Source: Henricia sp. BOLD:AAB3569 (lineage: Eukaryota; Echinodermata; Asteroidea; Spinulosida; Echinasteridae). Taken from it: 64,000 bases of DNA. Under the pieces are notes generated by a model. It saw only the letters and a program-made list of their open reading frames with translations, was not told where the DNA came from and made no database searches. Where the stretch lies: contig JBBELK010000162.1 in assembly GCA_037783545.1 (NCBI GenBank), positions 1,054,001 through 1,118,000 on the forward strand. Reading direction: 5' to 3'. The translations under genes were made by a program, and so were the position numbers. Numbering within the stretch: position 1 is the first letter of the stretch; the number at the start of each line of letters is the position of its first letter. This document shows positions 23,340 to 32,564 of this stretch, piece by piece.

Positions 23340-24795
23340 AAAAAAGCTCGAGTGGCCAAACATGGGGGTATTTTCCCTCACACGGCCAACCATAGCTTTG
23401 GGCTTTTTCCCTCACACGGCCAAAATGGGGCTCTTTCTCCCCTCACACGGCCAAACATGGGGCTTTTTCCCTCACACGGCCAACCATAGCCTTGGGCTTT
23501 TCCCCTCACACGGCCAAACATGGGGCTTTTTCCCCTCATACGGCCAAACATGGGGCTTTTTCCCATCACACGGCCAACAATGGGGCTTTTTCCCCTCACA
23601 TGGCCAACAATGGGGCTTTTTTTCCCCTCACACGGCCAACAATGGGGCTTTTTCCCTCACACGGCCGACCATAGCCTTGGGCTTTTTCCCCTCACACGGC
23701 CAAACATGGGGCTTTTTCCCCTCACACGGCCAACAATGGGGCTTTTCCCTCACACGGCCGACCATAGCCTTAGGCTTTTCCCCTCACACGGCCAAACATG
23801 GGGCTTTTTCCCCTCACACGGCCAACAATGGGGCTTTTTCCCTCACACGGCCGACCATAGCCTTAGGCTTTTCCCCTCACACGGCCAAACATGGGGCTTT
23901 TTCCCCTCACACGGCCAACAATGGGGCTTTTTCCCTCACACCGCCGACCATAGCCTTGGGCTTTTTCCCCTCACACGGCCAAACATGGGGCTTTTTCCCC
24001 TCACACGGCCAACAATGGGGCTTTTTCCCTCACACCGCCGACCATAGCCTTGGGCTTTTTCCCCTCACACGGCCAAACATGGGGCTTTTTCCCCTCACAC
24101 GGCCAACAATGGGGCTTTTTCCCTCACACGGCCGACCATAGCCTTAGGCTTTTCCCCTCACACGGCCAAACATGGGGCTTTTTCCCCTCACACGGCCAAC
24201 AATGGGGCTTTTTCCCTCACACCGCCGACCATAGCCTTGGGCTTTTTCCCCTCACACGGCCAAACATGGGGCTTTTTCCCCTCACAGGGCCAACAATGGG
24301 GCTTTTTCCCTCACACGGCCGACCATAGCCTTAGGCTTTTCCCCTCACACGGCCAAACATGGGGTTTTTTCCCCTCACACGGCCAACAATGGGGCTTTTT
24401 CCCTCACACCGCCGACCATAGCCTTGGGCTTTTTCCCCTCACACGGCCAAACATGGGGCTTTTTCCCCTCACATGGCCAACAATGGGGCTTTTTTTCCCC
24501 TCACACGGTCAACAATGGGGCTTTTTCCCTCACACGGCCAACCATAGCCTTGGGCTTTTCCCCTCACACAGCCAAACATGGGGATTTTTCCCCTCACACG
24601 GCCAAACATGGGGCTTTTTCCCATCACACGGCCACCAATGGGGCTTTTTTTCCCCTCACACGGCCAACAATGGGGCTTTTTCCCTCACACCGCCGACCAT
24701 AGCCTTGGGCTTTTTCCCCTCACACGGCCAAACATGGGGCTTTTTCCCCTCACACGGCCAACAATGGGGCCTTTTCCCCTCATACGGCCAACAAT
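23340..24795 (+). repeat. Tandem array, 31-bp units in a 93-94 bp higher-order repeat
   Basis: The core unit is 'CCCCTCACACGGCCAACAAT' plus GGGGCTTTTT. Every third unit carries the variant 'GGCCGACCATAGCCTT', which recurs about every 93-94 bp (23671, 23764, 23857, 23950, 24044). Because 93 is divisible by 3, long repetitive open frames appear, up to about 300 codons. They are composition artefacts. Array relatives occur at 29600-29720 and 29870-29965. Confidence 0.95.
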
Positions 24796-25582
24796 AGCCT
24801 TGCATTACTGGGACGGCCTCGATACTTTTGGTCATTTTAAGTTTGTACACATGTCTATGGGCCATATCCTTGTACACAGTCTGTTCAGTGACCGTCGACT
24901 GTGATTTATGACTGTGCTAGCATTGACCGCATACCTACAGAGGGCAGAACTTATGATAGTGACCGACTATGAGAAAACCATAGCATTTGTGCTACTTGCT
25001 TGCTGTTACATGTACATTTACGCCGTTATACACTCCTAGAATTATATTCTTCTGTACATTATATTTTAGCCACAATCAAAAATTACTTTTTAAAACAAAA
25101 ATTGGCAGGTTTATAATTGTGTGACTGTAAGCACAATTCATACATGTATATAGAAACCCCCATTCAGCTAGAAAACGTACTGTCATGTTCATGTATAACC
25201 GACAATATTTGCATATACATGTAACATTTTTTGTTTATAACATATTATTTAAGTTTTAAGAAGTGAACATTGCAAAATTGTGATTACCCGTAACCCGGTA
25301 CAGCATATGCTAACTCGTGGACCTCTGCGGGTTTATGTGAAAATGTTCAGCTTTTCTGACAGAAACAGACAATTTACAAAACCATACTGGAAGTCTCCGT
25401 CGAACTTTGTGCGAAAACTTGGCAATCATAACCACAAAGCCGAAACAAAATTCAAGAAAACAGACTATATATATGTACATGTGTTCCTTTGCCTATACGA
25501 CTCTGTATACAAGATTGTTCGAGTGACAATGGCCGGGTGACTCACAATTATGTGTGTGTTACGTGTTATCGTTAGTTTTAAC

Positions 25583-25760
25583 AGGGGCCCATTTCATAAA
25601 GCTGTTTAGCAGAAAAATTTGCTTAATCCAAACATTTTCTGCTTTTTTAGAAATGGGTTAATAGTAAAAATTGTATGTCAACTTGTGTATTAGCAAGAAA
25701 ACCCATTTTATGAAGCAAGCAATTTTTTCTGCTAAACAACTTTATGAAATTGGTCTCAGA
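25583..25760. mobile_element. Echinoderm-type foldback MITE (CATTTCATAAAGCTG)
   Basis: 'GGGCCCATTTCATAAAGCTG' at the left is mirrored by 'AACTTTATGAAATTGG' at the right, and 'TTTAGCAGAAAAATTTGCTT' by 'AAGCAAGCAATTTTTTCTGC'. I associate this motif with echinoderm genomes, from memory. Confidence 0.8.
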
Positions 25761-26090
25761 TTTGTTAACACAGCTGTAATCTCGACCTGTAACTGAACGT
25801 CCAGCTTAACATCATGTTAACACGGTGTTAACACTATGTTAATTCTATGCACTGAACATATAGGGCGAAGTCAACTCTGGGTTGCGTGTTAGTTAAATTA
25901 GTGTAACAAATTTGTTAACTTAATCGGAATTGTGACCTTGGAACAAACACCGTGTTAACTCGATGTAACACGATGTTTAGGACGTGTTAGTGTTACATCT
26001 CATGTTAGTTCAACACGTACCTCATAAATTATGTTACACATCGTGTAGTGTAACAGATCTGCTAACAGATCCGTTAACTATCTGAAGGTA
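25760..26090. repeat. GTTAAC-rich irregular repeat
   Basis: Many copies and inverses of TGTTAACAC, GTGTTAAC and TGTAACA with no fixed period. No coding potential. Confidence 0.6.
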
Positions 26091-28037
26091 TTTCCCAACT
26101 TGAAAATTAGGGGTCCAAAAGTGTGACGTACATGCTTTTAAAGATTTTCAAGTGTTTTAGTGATTGAAAGTGGTTTCCCAGCAGAAAATATTTATTTTGT
26201 ATTTCCAAAGTGTCACTTAAATTTAATATTTGTTTGTGAATAGAGTACTCAGGTTTAATGCAAACTCAATATACAGCCATTTTTTATTGGCGTATGTAAC
26301 CTGGGACACATAATTCCTATTCAATATCATGGAACAAATAATGAGCCATTATGGTCTTTAGTTTCGAATATTTGTCAGTAATCAGATGACAAAATATTCA
26401 GGCCGCAGTCTATTACCAAGAATTTTTTACCATGATTTGCGATTTTTGAAGCCAATGGTGTCATCACAGTACATAACTAGGACACCAACAATTTTAGACC
26501 TCTTATTTTTTACCCCTGAACAAAGTTGGTGGTGTTAATTTTGACTATTTAAAACTTTCTCAATAATATGAGTTTTATTTTTCAACAACTTATAAGCGTG
26601 TTGGATCTTGCATTCTACCTGTAATTGAGACATTAACACTAACACGTATGTAACACACACAGAATTGTGACTTTACTTGTATTGTTAATTTCTGGCTACC
26701 ACAAGCTCATTATGGCGTTATGGCGTTATCAATTGTCCCCCCCCCCCCTCCCCCCTCCCCCTCCCCCTCCCCCCCCCCCCGGGCAATCGTTAGGCAATCG
26801 TCAGGCACATCTCTTTGGCTTTGCATGCATTGATGGCCATCTGCATAACTTCGGGCGACCATGAAGCGCGGCTCAATTTCCGAATATAATTCACTGGCAT
26901 CTGAATAAAAAAAAAGGCAAAATAAAAATTTAACAATAATTATTAACAAACCCTACCTAAATTAATAATTCTGAATCAATATCACTTATTATATACCCTA
27001 ACAAACAGAGAAAAAAATTACAACGCACAGTGAGTCAAGGCACAAGTAACTATAACATTGTATGACACGTAAACAAACCATGTTCCAATACCTGCACCTT
27101 GCGGTAGCTGGCCTCCCATTCAATGCATACTAAATCCGTAAATAATTGTACACAGGACCCCACACGCTCGCTCGACAAGGCAGCTTAAAACACTTCCTAA
27201 ACTTCCTAAACATGTCAAAAATGCAGCCTACCCCTGGAAATTTTTTTAATATGGTATTTTTGTTCATATACATTGAACACGGATTTGGGTAAATTTATAT
27301 AATTGGAATCGATAGCTTATTCAATTCTATGATATACTTCCGACTGACACTTCCATCGGAAACGTTGCATTTCTGAGATAAATAAATGATAAAATTACTG
27401 CATAAAGTAATGCACAAAATGACGCGGCGAGCGGTCTGTGCGTAAGCGCGACAACAGAGGGCGCTGCGCGCGCGCGTGAATGGTTATCTTGTGCACTAAC
27501 CGAAGGCAATTTTTGAAGAAGAAAACGTGATTTTTCTACAGAAAAGCAACATTTGCGACAAAAGTGCAAATAGAAAGTTTATCTTAAAATTTCATTATGT
27601 GTTGATTCCAGGAGGTAATTTCCTTAAAATCTTTGTTCAATGTATACGAAAAAAATACCCTTAAGATTATTATATTCTATGATATGTCTATATTTAGATC
27701 ATAGGGAAAAAATAACGTTAACTTCACATACCTGGTCAAATTTTGATGATTTTTTTCACCGAAATTTTCTTTCGCGAACAAATCATCCGTGTTGACAGTG
27801 ATAGCTTGTCTGGTACCCGGACCAATTTTTTTTTTACTAGACTGAGTTTAAGTTCAGTCGTTATATGTGGAGCGGGAACCAGTCTAAGTGATAGCAAGGA
27901 CTTATTGCAACTATAGAAGGCGCTATTTCTTACATCCAAAGCATACAGCTAAACAGGCGCCGATTTTAATGCACGCGTCCCATACACATATGTATTACCT
28001 GCAGTCCCACATTACCTGCATACTACCCTACACTAAT
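26091..28037. other. No gene recognised; contains a poly-C tract
   Basis: A poly-C/CT tract lies at 26737-26780. 'GGAGCGGGAACCAGTCTA' at about 27869-27886 also occurs near 53033. Nothing else is recognisable. Confidence 0.5.
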
Positions 28038-28855
28038 TCTAATGGAAAACTACTCGACGCCCCTTTTCCAGAAAAAGGGGGGTCGCGTGTATTTCTTATG
28101 GAAATCTTCTCGACTCCCCTTTTTTCAGAAAAAGGGGAGTCGCGTGTATTCTAATGGAAAACTTCTCGACCCCCCTTTTTTCAGAAAAAGGGGAGTCGCG
28201 TGTATTTCTGATGGAAAACTTATCGACTTTCCTTTTCCAGAAAAAAGGGCGTATAATTATAATGGAAAACTTCTTGACCCTCCTTTTCCAGAAAAAGGGG
28301 GGTCGCGTGTATTTCTTATGGAAATCTTCTCGACTCCCCTTTTTACAGAAAAGGGGAGTCGCGTGTATTTCTAATGGAAAACTTATCGACTTTCCTTTTC
28401 CAGAAAAAAAGGGCGTATAATTATAATGGAAAACCTCTTGACCCTCCTTCTTTCAGAAAAAGGGGGGTCGCGTGTATTTCTAATGGAACTCTTCTCGACT
28501 CCCCTTTTACAGAAAAGGGGAGTCGCGTGTATTTCTAATGGAAAACTTCTTGACCCCCTTTTCCAAAAAGGGGAGTCGCGTGTATTTTTAATCGAAAACT
28601 TATCGACTTTCCTTTTCCAGAAAAAAGGGCGTATATTTATAATGGAAAACTTCTTGACCCTCCTTTTCCAGAAAAGGTCGGTATTAGGCCTAGTCGCGTG
28701 CATTTCTATACTGGAAAACCTCTCGACGCCCGTTTTTCAGAAAAGGTGGTCGCGTGTATTTCTAATTGAAATCTTCCCGACCCTCCTTTTTCAGAACAGG
28801 GGATCGCGTGTATTTCTAATGAAAAAAATATCCACCCTCCTTTTTCAGAAAGTCG
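28038..28855 (+). repeat. Hairpin-bearing minisatellite, about 57-63 bp units
   Basis: About 13 units of the form 'AATGGAAAACTTCTCGACCC', CCTTTTCCAGAAAAAGGGG, then 'GTCGCGTGTATTTCT'. Each has an internal CCCCTTTT/AAAAGGGG hairpin. Unit variants (CTCCC, CCCCC, TTTCC before the T-run) alternate, giving a higher-order pattern. Repetitive open frames on both strands are by-products. Confidence 0.9.
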
Positions 28856-28947
28856 TACGTACCTAATCGTTGAAAATTCGTGGCAAAAATCGCAAACCCT
28901 TAATTGCTCGATGCAAAAAAACATTGAAAGGCCTTCCACTATAAAAG

Positions 28948-29099
28948 TTAAAGGCACAGCTAAGGCTCGTCAGCAATGCGCGTGCGCCAAATTCATGCAA
29001 CGAAATACGCGGCTCGATCCATATGCATTTTCTATCGAGCTGCGTATTTCGCGGCACGAATTTGGCGCGCGCGCATTGCCGACGATCCTGTGCCTTTAA
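28948..29099. mobile_element. TTAA-flanked palindromic MITE (AGGCACAG termini)
   Basis: TTAA at 28948-28951 and 29096-29099, with inverted ends AGGCACAG/CTGTGCCT. The arms pair through 'CAGCAATGCGCGTGCGCCAA' and its inverse. A second copy begins at 63955 and leaves the window. Confidence 0.85.
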
Positions 29100-29149
29100 T
29101 GCACTTTGACCATTTATATTAAATGTATTATAGCTCCATGGTTACATGT

Positions 29150-29545
29150 TAAATTCTGGCATTAACATTTTCAGGTTGTATTTTAATGAATTCATTGAAG
29201 TCCAAAGAATACAATGCACACAAATATAAATGACTCATAAACAATTAAAAACAAAACACAATACATGTACATGAAAATCCACTAAATTTATCTTGGAGTA
29301 GAATGTCACAATGCATAGTATGCTTTTATTGCCGTTCTCACGGTGTTCGAGTTGAACCATATGCAGTACATACAGATTTGAAACTACCGCCTCATACCGC
29401 AATGCATTGGGGGTTTGCAGTCAGGCAAGGGTCAAGACCCCACCGCTAAAGTGGGCTGAACCAGGAATGCAGCTATCGTGTCGTGTTGCAGCTCTCGTGT
29501 CTCATTGCTACTGTCTTTTACACGCAAAACCATGGCAGCCCATGG
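29150..29545 (+). repeat. Dispersed repeat R, uninterrupted copy
   Basis: The same sequence in minus orientation flanks the Ngaro element: 40968 down to 40545, then 30691 down to about 30530. Landmarks are 'GACTCATAAACAATTAAAAA', 'GAAAATCCACTAAATTTATC', 'GAAACTACCGCCTCAT' and 'GGGGGTTTGCAGTCAGGCAA'. This copy acts as an empty-site reference for both the Ngaro and the MITE at 40757-40928. Confidence 0.9.
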
Positions 29546-29599
29546 TTTTGTGTGCAAACTTAAAATGACGAAAAGCATCGTGACCGTCCCAGTAATGTT

Positions 29600-29720
29600 G
29601 GGCTTTTTCACCTCACACGGCCAAACATGGGGCTTTGTTCTCCTCACACGGCCAAACATGGGGCTTTTTCCCCTCACACGGCCAACCGTACGTAGCCTAC
29701 GGCTTTTTCTCTCACGCGGC
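29600..29720 (+). repeat. Short relative of the 23340-24795 array
   Basis: Three to four units of 'CCTCACACGGCCAAACATGG' type. The sequence just before it ('AACTTAAAATGACGAAAAGC', 'GTCCCAGTAATG') is the inverse of the sequence just after the 23340-24795 array (24797-24850). Confidence 0.85.
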
Positions 29721-30055
29721 TAATAAGCAATTTGAGTAATTTTCCTTTGTGATAGTGTGTATTACAAATACATAGTGTAATATTTCAAATCTGTGGTACA
29801 GGCCGACTGGATTTTCCTCGGGTGGGAAAATAATGTTTAATCAATCCATCCATCTGTCTATAAACCTGGGGCTTTTCCCCTCAGACACACGGCAAAACCT
29901 TGGGCTCTTCCCCTCACATGGCAAAAGCTGGGTCTCTATCCTCGACACGGCCAAACATGTGGCTCTTACTCACTGGCCCTGGTAACGAGATATCCCCTTG
30001 CGAAATCTCCGGTAACCAGCCCGAATTATTACAAAAGGGCAGGAATAGGTGGCCC

Positions 30056-30150
30056 CGCGCTTGATTTTTTTCCGTACCACATATTCGCTATGGGACCGCA
30101 ATCTAAGCCTCTGATTGGTCCGCTGGGCAGAGCCCTCATTATACATTAGC
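30056..30150 (+). repeat. Repeat pair with 41095-41192 (inverted)
   Basis: 'CCACATATTCGCTATGG' and 'AAGCCTCTGATTGGT' are mirrored at 41095-41192 on the other side of the Ngaro element. Family unknown. Confidence 0.7.
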
Positions 30151-30529
30151 ATAGTTAATCAGATCGAGCCTACGTGCGTGCCTGAATAACGTGTACATCA
30201 TGGTCGCGAGGAAGGAACAGATGTAATACATGTAGGGCGAACAACCTACACATATACATGCAGCACGATATGTTGCAAAGAGGGAACGGCATTCAAGAAA
30301 TTCTGAAGCCAATTCCCCTTTATTTTTGTTCGCCCTTTCTATAATTTTTTTTTCTCAAATGAAAACAATAAAAAAGGCGTTTGTTCGCAACGGGGATTAC
30401 AATTAATCAGTAATTGATTTAGCTTGCGTCGGGGAGAATAAATGTTAGGGTTTGTATTTGCCCTTACCCGACGTAGATGTATATTAGCACTGGAATTTGG
30501 AAAAAAAATAGGGAGACACTGAAAATGTA

Positions 30530-30691
30530 TGCCCGGGTTTTGTGTGTAAAACGACGGTAGCCATTGCGAGACGAGAGCAAGGACAACTACATTATGACTC
30601 CTGGTTTCCCCCAGTACAGCGGTTGGGTCTTGACACTTGGCCTTGCCTGACTGCAAACCCCCAAGGCAGCGCGGTCAGAATACTGGCGCAT
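30530..30691 (-). repeat. Dispersed repeat R, distal half of the Ngaro-interrupted copy
   Basis: Reading the minus strand from 30691, 'GGGGGTTTGCAGTCAGGCAA', 'GTCAAGACCC' and 'TTTACACACAAAACC' follow the order of copy 29395-29545. Confidence 0.85.
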
Positions 30692-30764
30692 TAGTACTCT
30701 ATTTGCACCGCTGTGTACGTCTGGGTCTCCTGCCTCAAGGCTTAGGTATGGGTGAAAAACGATT
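30692..30764 (-). repeat. Ngaro split direct repeat B2
   Basis: 73 bp with no visible difference from B1 at 30948-31020. Its outer edge (30692) is the 3' boundary of the element. Confidence 0.92.
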
Positions 30765-30896
30765 TGAGAGCAGAGACCCTGACCCGACTTCATTATTGAA
30801 AGGATGGTGGGCGGGTGGGGTAAAAACAAACAAAACATACTTACAAAATACTGCAATCTTTGAGCGTTAAGCAACCATCCCCAGATGCCTCGCCGG

Positions 30897-30952
30897 AATC
30901 GCGACTGACAATGAGTCTGTCGCCCCTAACGCCCACGGCGGTGCAAATAGTA
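30897..30952 (-). repeat. Ngaro split direct repeat A2
   Basis: 56 bp with no visible difference from A1 at 40489-40544. It overlaps the start of B1 by five bases (TAGTA). The A2/B1 junction 'GGTGCAAATAGTACTCTATT' plus TGCACC is itself an imperfect palindrome, a plausible recombination core. Confidence 0.92.
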
Positions 30953-31020
30953 CTCTATTTGCACCGCTGTGTACGTCTGGGTCTCCTGCCTCAAGGCTTA
31001 GGTATGGGTGAAAAACGATT
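30948..31020 (-). repeat. Ngaro split direct repeat B1
   Basis: 73 bp, the internal partner of B2. B1-A2-B2 at the 3' end is the layout expected for Ngaro replication through a circular intermediate. Confidence 0.92.
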
Positions 31021-31268
31021 CTCGCTCGGTCCTCGGACTTGAGCCTTTCCTGTCGGTGCCCCACCCCGAACCAAAAACACCCCATCCCTCATCCCAAATC
31101 TAAGAAGGGTTACGAGCTTCCGTTGTTTGTTTTTTCCTCCAGCCTACCCTTTTTAAAAACAAATGCATGCATTGCAAAATGTTCGTTGTTCGTATTTTTG
31201 AGATCAACTTTACTTAAAGTTTGAGATCAACTTTTCGCAAAGCGACTTTCCTATAGTTCAAGGAGACG

Positions 31269-32522
31269 TCATTTTTCGGCCTCCGCTTTGAACGCTCTTT
31301 CGGCCCTAAAACCAGAATTGAGGGCTGTGTAGAACTGGCCAGCTAGGTCGGCCTTGGAAGGTTCGTTATCTGAGCCGGTATCCAACGCGCTCTCGAGCAA
31401 CTTGATCGTTGTGGTGCGTCTGGTAACTTTTTCCACTTTGGTGTAGTGCCTATAGGTACGCTGGGTCGCCCACCTGCAGTGGTCCATTATCTGTTGTTCG
31501 GTAGCTCCCAGCAGACGAAGCGTCACTGCCACGCCCGCACGACCACCGTGAGGCCGCAAAGAAGCATCTGAGGTGTTGGGAGATGATGAAAAATAGAACT
31601 GGAGGCGTTTGCTTGGCGCATTTCCGACGAAAGGCTTGTTGAGAAGACTTCGGTGGCCTGGAGCCGCGGGACGGAATAGAAAACCGTCTTCTAGCCGAAA
31701 ACCGTTTTGTTGGGCAAATTCGACCATATGTTCCACTGCACCGGCTGGATCCATCTCACCATTTTCCAGCTTTGGTATGATCACCATTGACGACGTACCT
31801 TCTCTCACCGTCTTACCGACCGTGTGATTAAATATGAGATTACCACCGTCAATCCTGGTAACTTCGCAAGTTTTTGCTCGGCCAAGATCGGATGCCCGTT
31901 CTCCTGCCCACCAAAGACACAAGAAGAACGCCAGGTCTCTATGGAAAATATATTGATGTAACATAGCTTTTGGATCGGCGTCACGCGGCGGAGGCGAAAT
32001 ATTGGACCGGATTGCCTGTGCTAACCAGCGGATTTTGTCGGAAAATATGGGAATAGCCTGTCGAGGGGTTACGTGTGCCTCGGCCTGCTCCAGTCTAATT
32101 GCTTTTATGTACGTCTTGACACGATGGGAGTTGCACGGGTTCGAGGACGGTGCCTGGGGCCTCCACGGCTGAATTCTGCCGCAGGAATTGTAAAATCCTC
32201 GCAACTGACCCACATAAGAGTCTACTGTTCCGGCTGCCAAATGACGCTCACATCCGCAATTAAAGATCCCGTGTTTACCTAGATTGATGCAGCCAAGCGA
32301 GTGAACCTGGGTACGGCCCCTTCCATCCCGGTCTACCAAAAACTTGACTATGTCGTCGGGGGTTGCTGCGTCCAGGTCTGAACTTTCCGTGTACAAGCCA
32401 GAACCGTTGTTAAGCTGGAGAAACTTTCCCAGGTCGTTCATCAAACTGCTTTTTTGTTTGTTATAGGGTAATAGACGCAGTTTCTTGTCGAGCTCTTGCA
32501 TCCTTGTTTCCCAACGCGTGAG
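31269..32522 (-). CDS. Ngaro tyrosine recombinase
   Basis: A phage-integrase-fold tyrosine recombinase that would integrate a circular double-stranded cDNA without target-site duplication. The frame is 410 codons from the ATG at 32501, and stays open seven codons further to a 3' splice acceptor ('TTCCTTTCCCATCCAG') ending at 32523. The catalytic set is visible: Arg in 'GERASDLG', His-x-x-Arg in 'RPHGGRAGVAV', and 'DHCRW' followed by the nucleophilic Tyr in 'RTYRHYTK'. No frame damage was seen. It lies 42 nt after the pol stop, and the gap begins GTATGA and ends CAG, so a short intron is possible. How it is translated (separate start or splicing) is unresolved. Confidence 0.93.
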   Translation of the reverse strand, partial: LTRWETRMQELDKKLRLLPYNKQKSSLMNDLGKFLQLNNGSGLYTESSDLDAATPDDIVKFLVDRDGRGRTQVHSLGCINLGKHGIFNCGCERHLAAGTVDSYVGQLRGFYNSCGRIQPWRPQAPSSNPCNSHRVKTYIKAIRLEQAEAHVTPRQAIPIFSDKIRWLAQAIRSNISPPPRDADPKAMLHQYIFHRDLAFFLCLWWAGERASDLGRAKTCEVTRIDGGNLIFNHTVGKTVREGTSSMVIIPKLENGEMDPAGAVEHMVEFAQQNGFRLEDGFLFRPAAPGHRSLLNKPFVGNAPSKRLQFYFSSSPNTSDASLRPHGGRAGVAVTLRLLGATEQQIMDHCRWATQRTYRHYTKVEKVTRRTTTIKLLESALDTGSDNEPSKADLAGQFYTALNSGFRAERAFKAEAEK

Positions 32523-32564
32523 CTGGATGGGAAAGGAACAAAGGGAATAAAAGGGTATTCATAC

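Noticed and set aside
23215-24141. A 308-codon open frame, and several 90-190-codon ones beside it
   Set aside because: They translate the 31-bp array. The 93-bp period keeps three frames open at once, and the residues are just the repeat.
28038-28855. A CRISPR-like array of regular repeats
   Set aside because: There are no unique spacers between repeats, no associated genes and clear eukaryotic context. It is a minisatellite.
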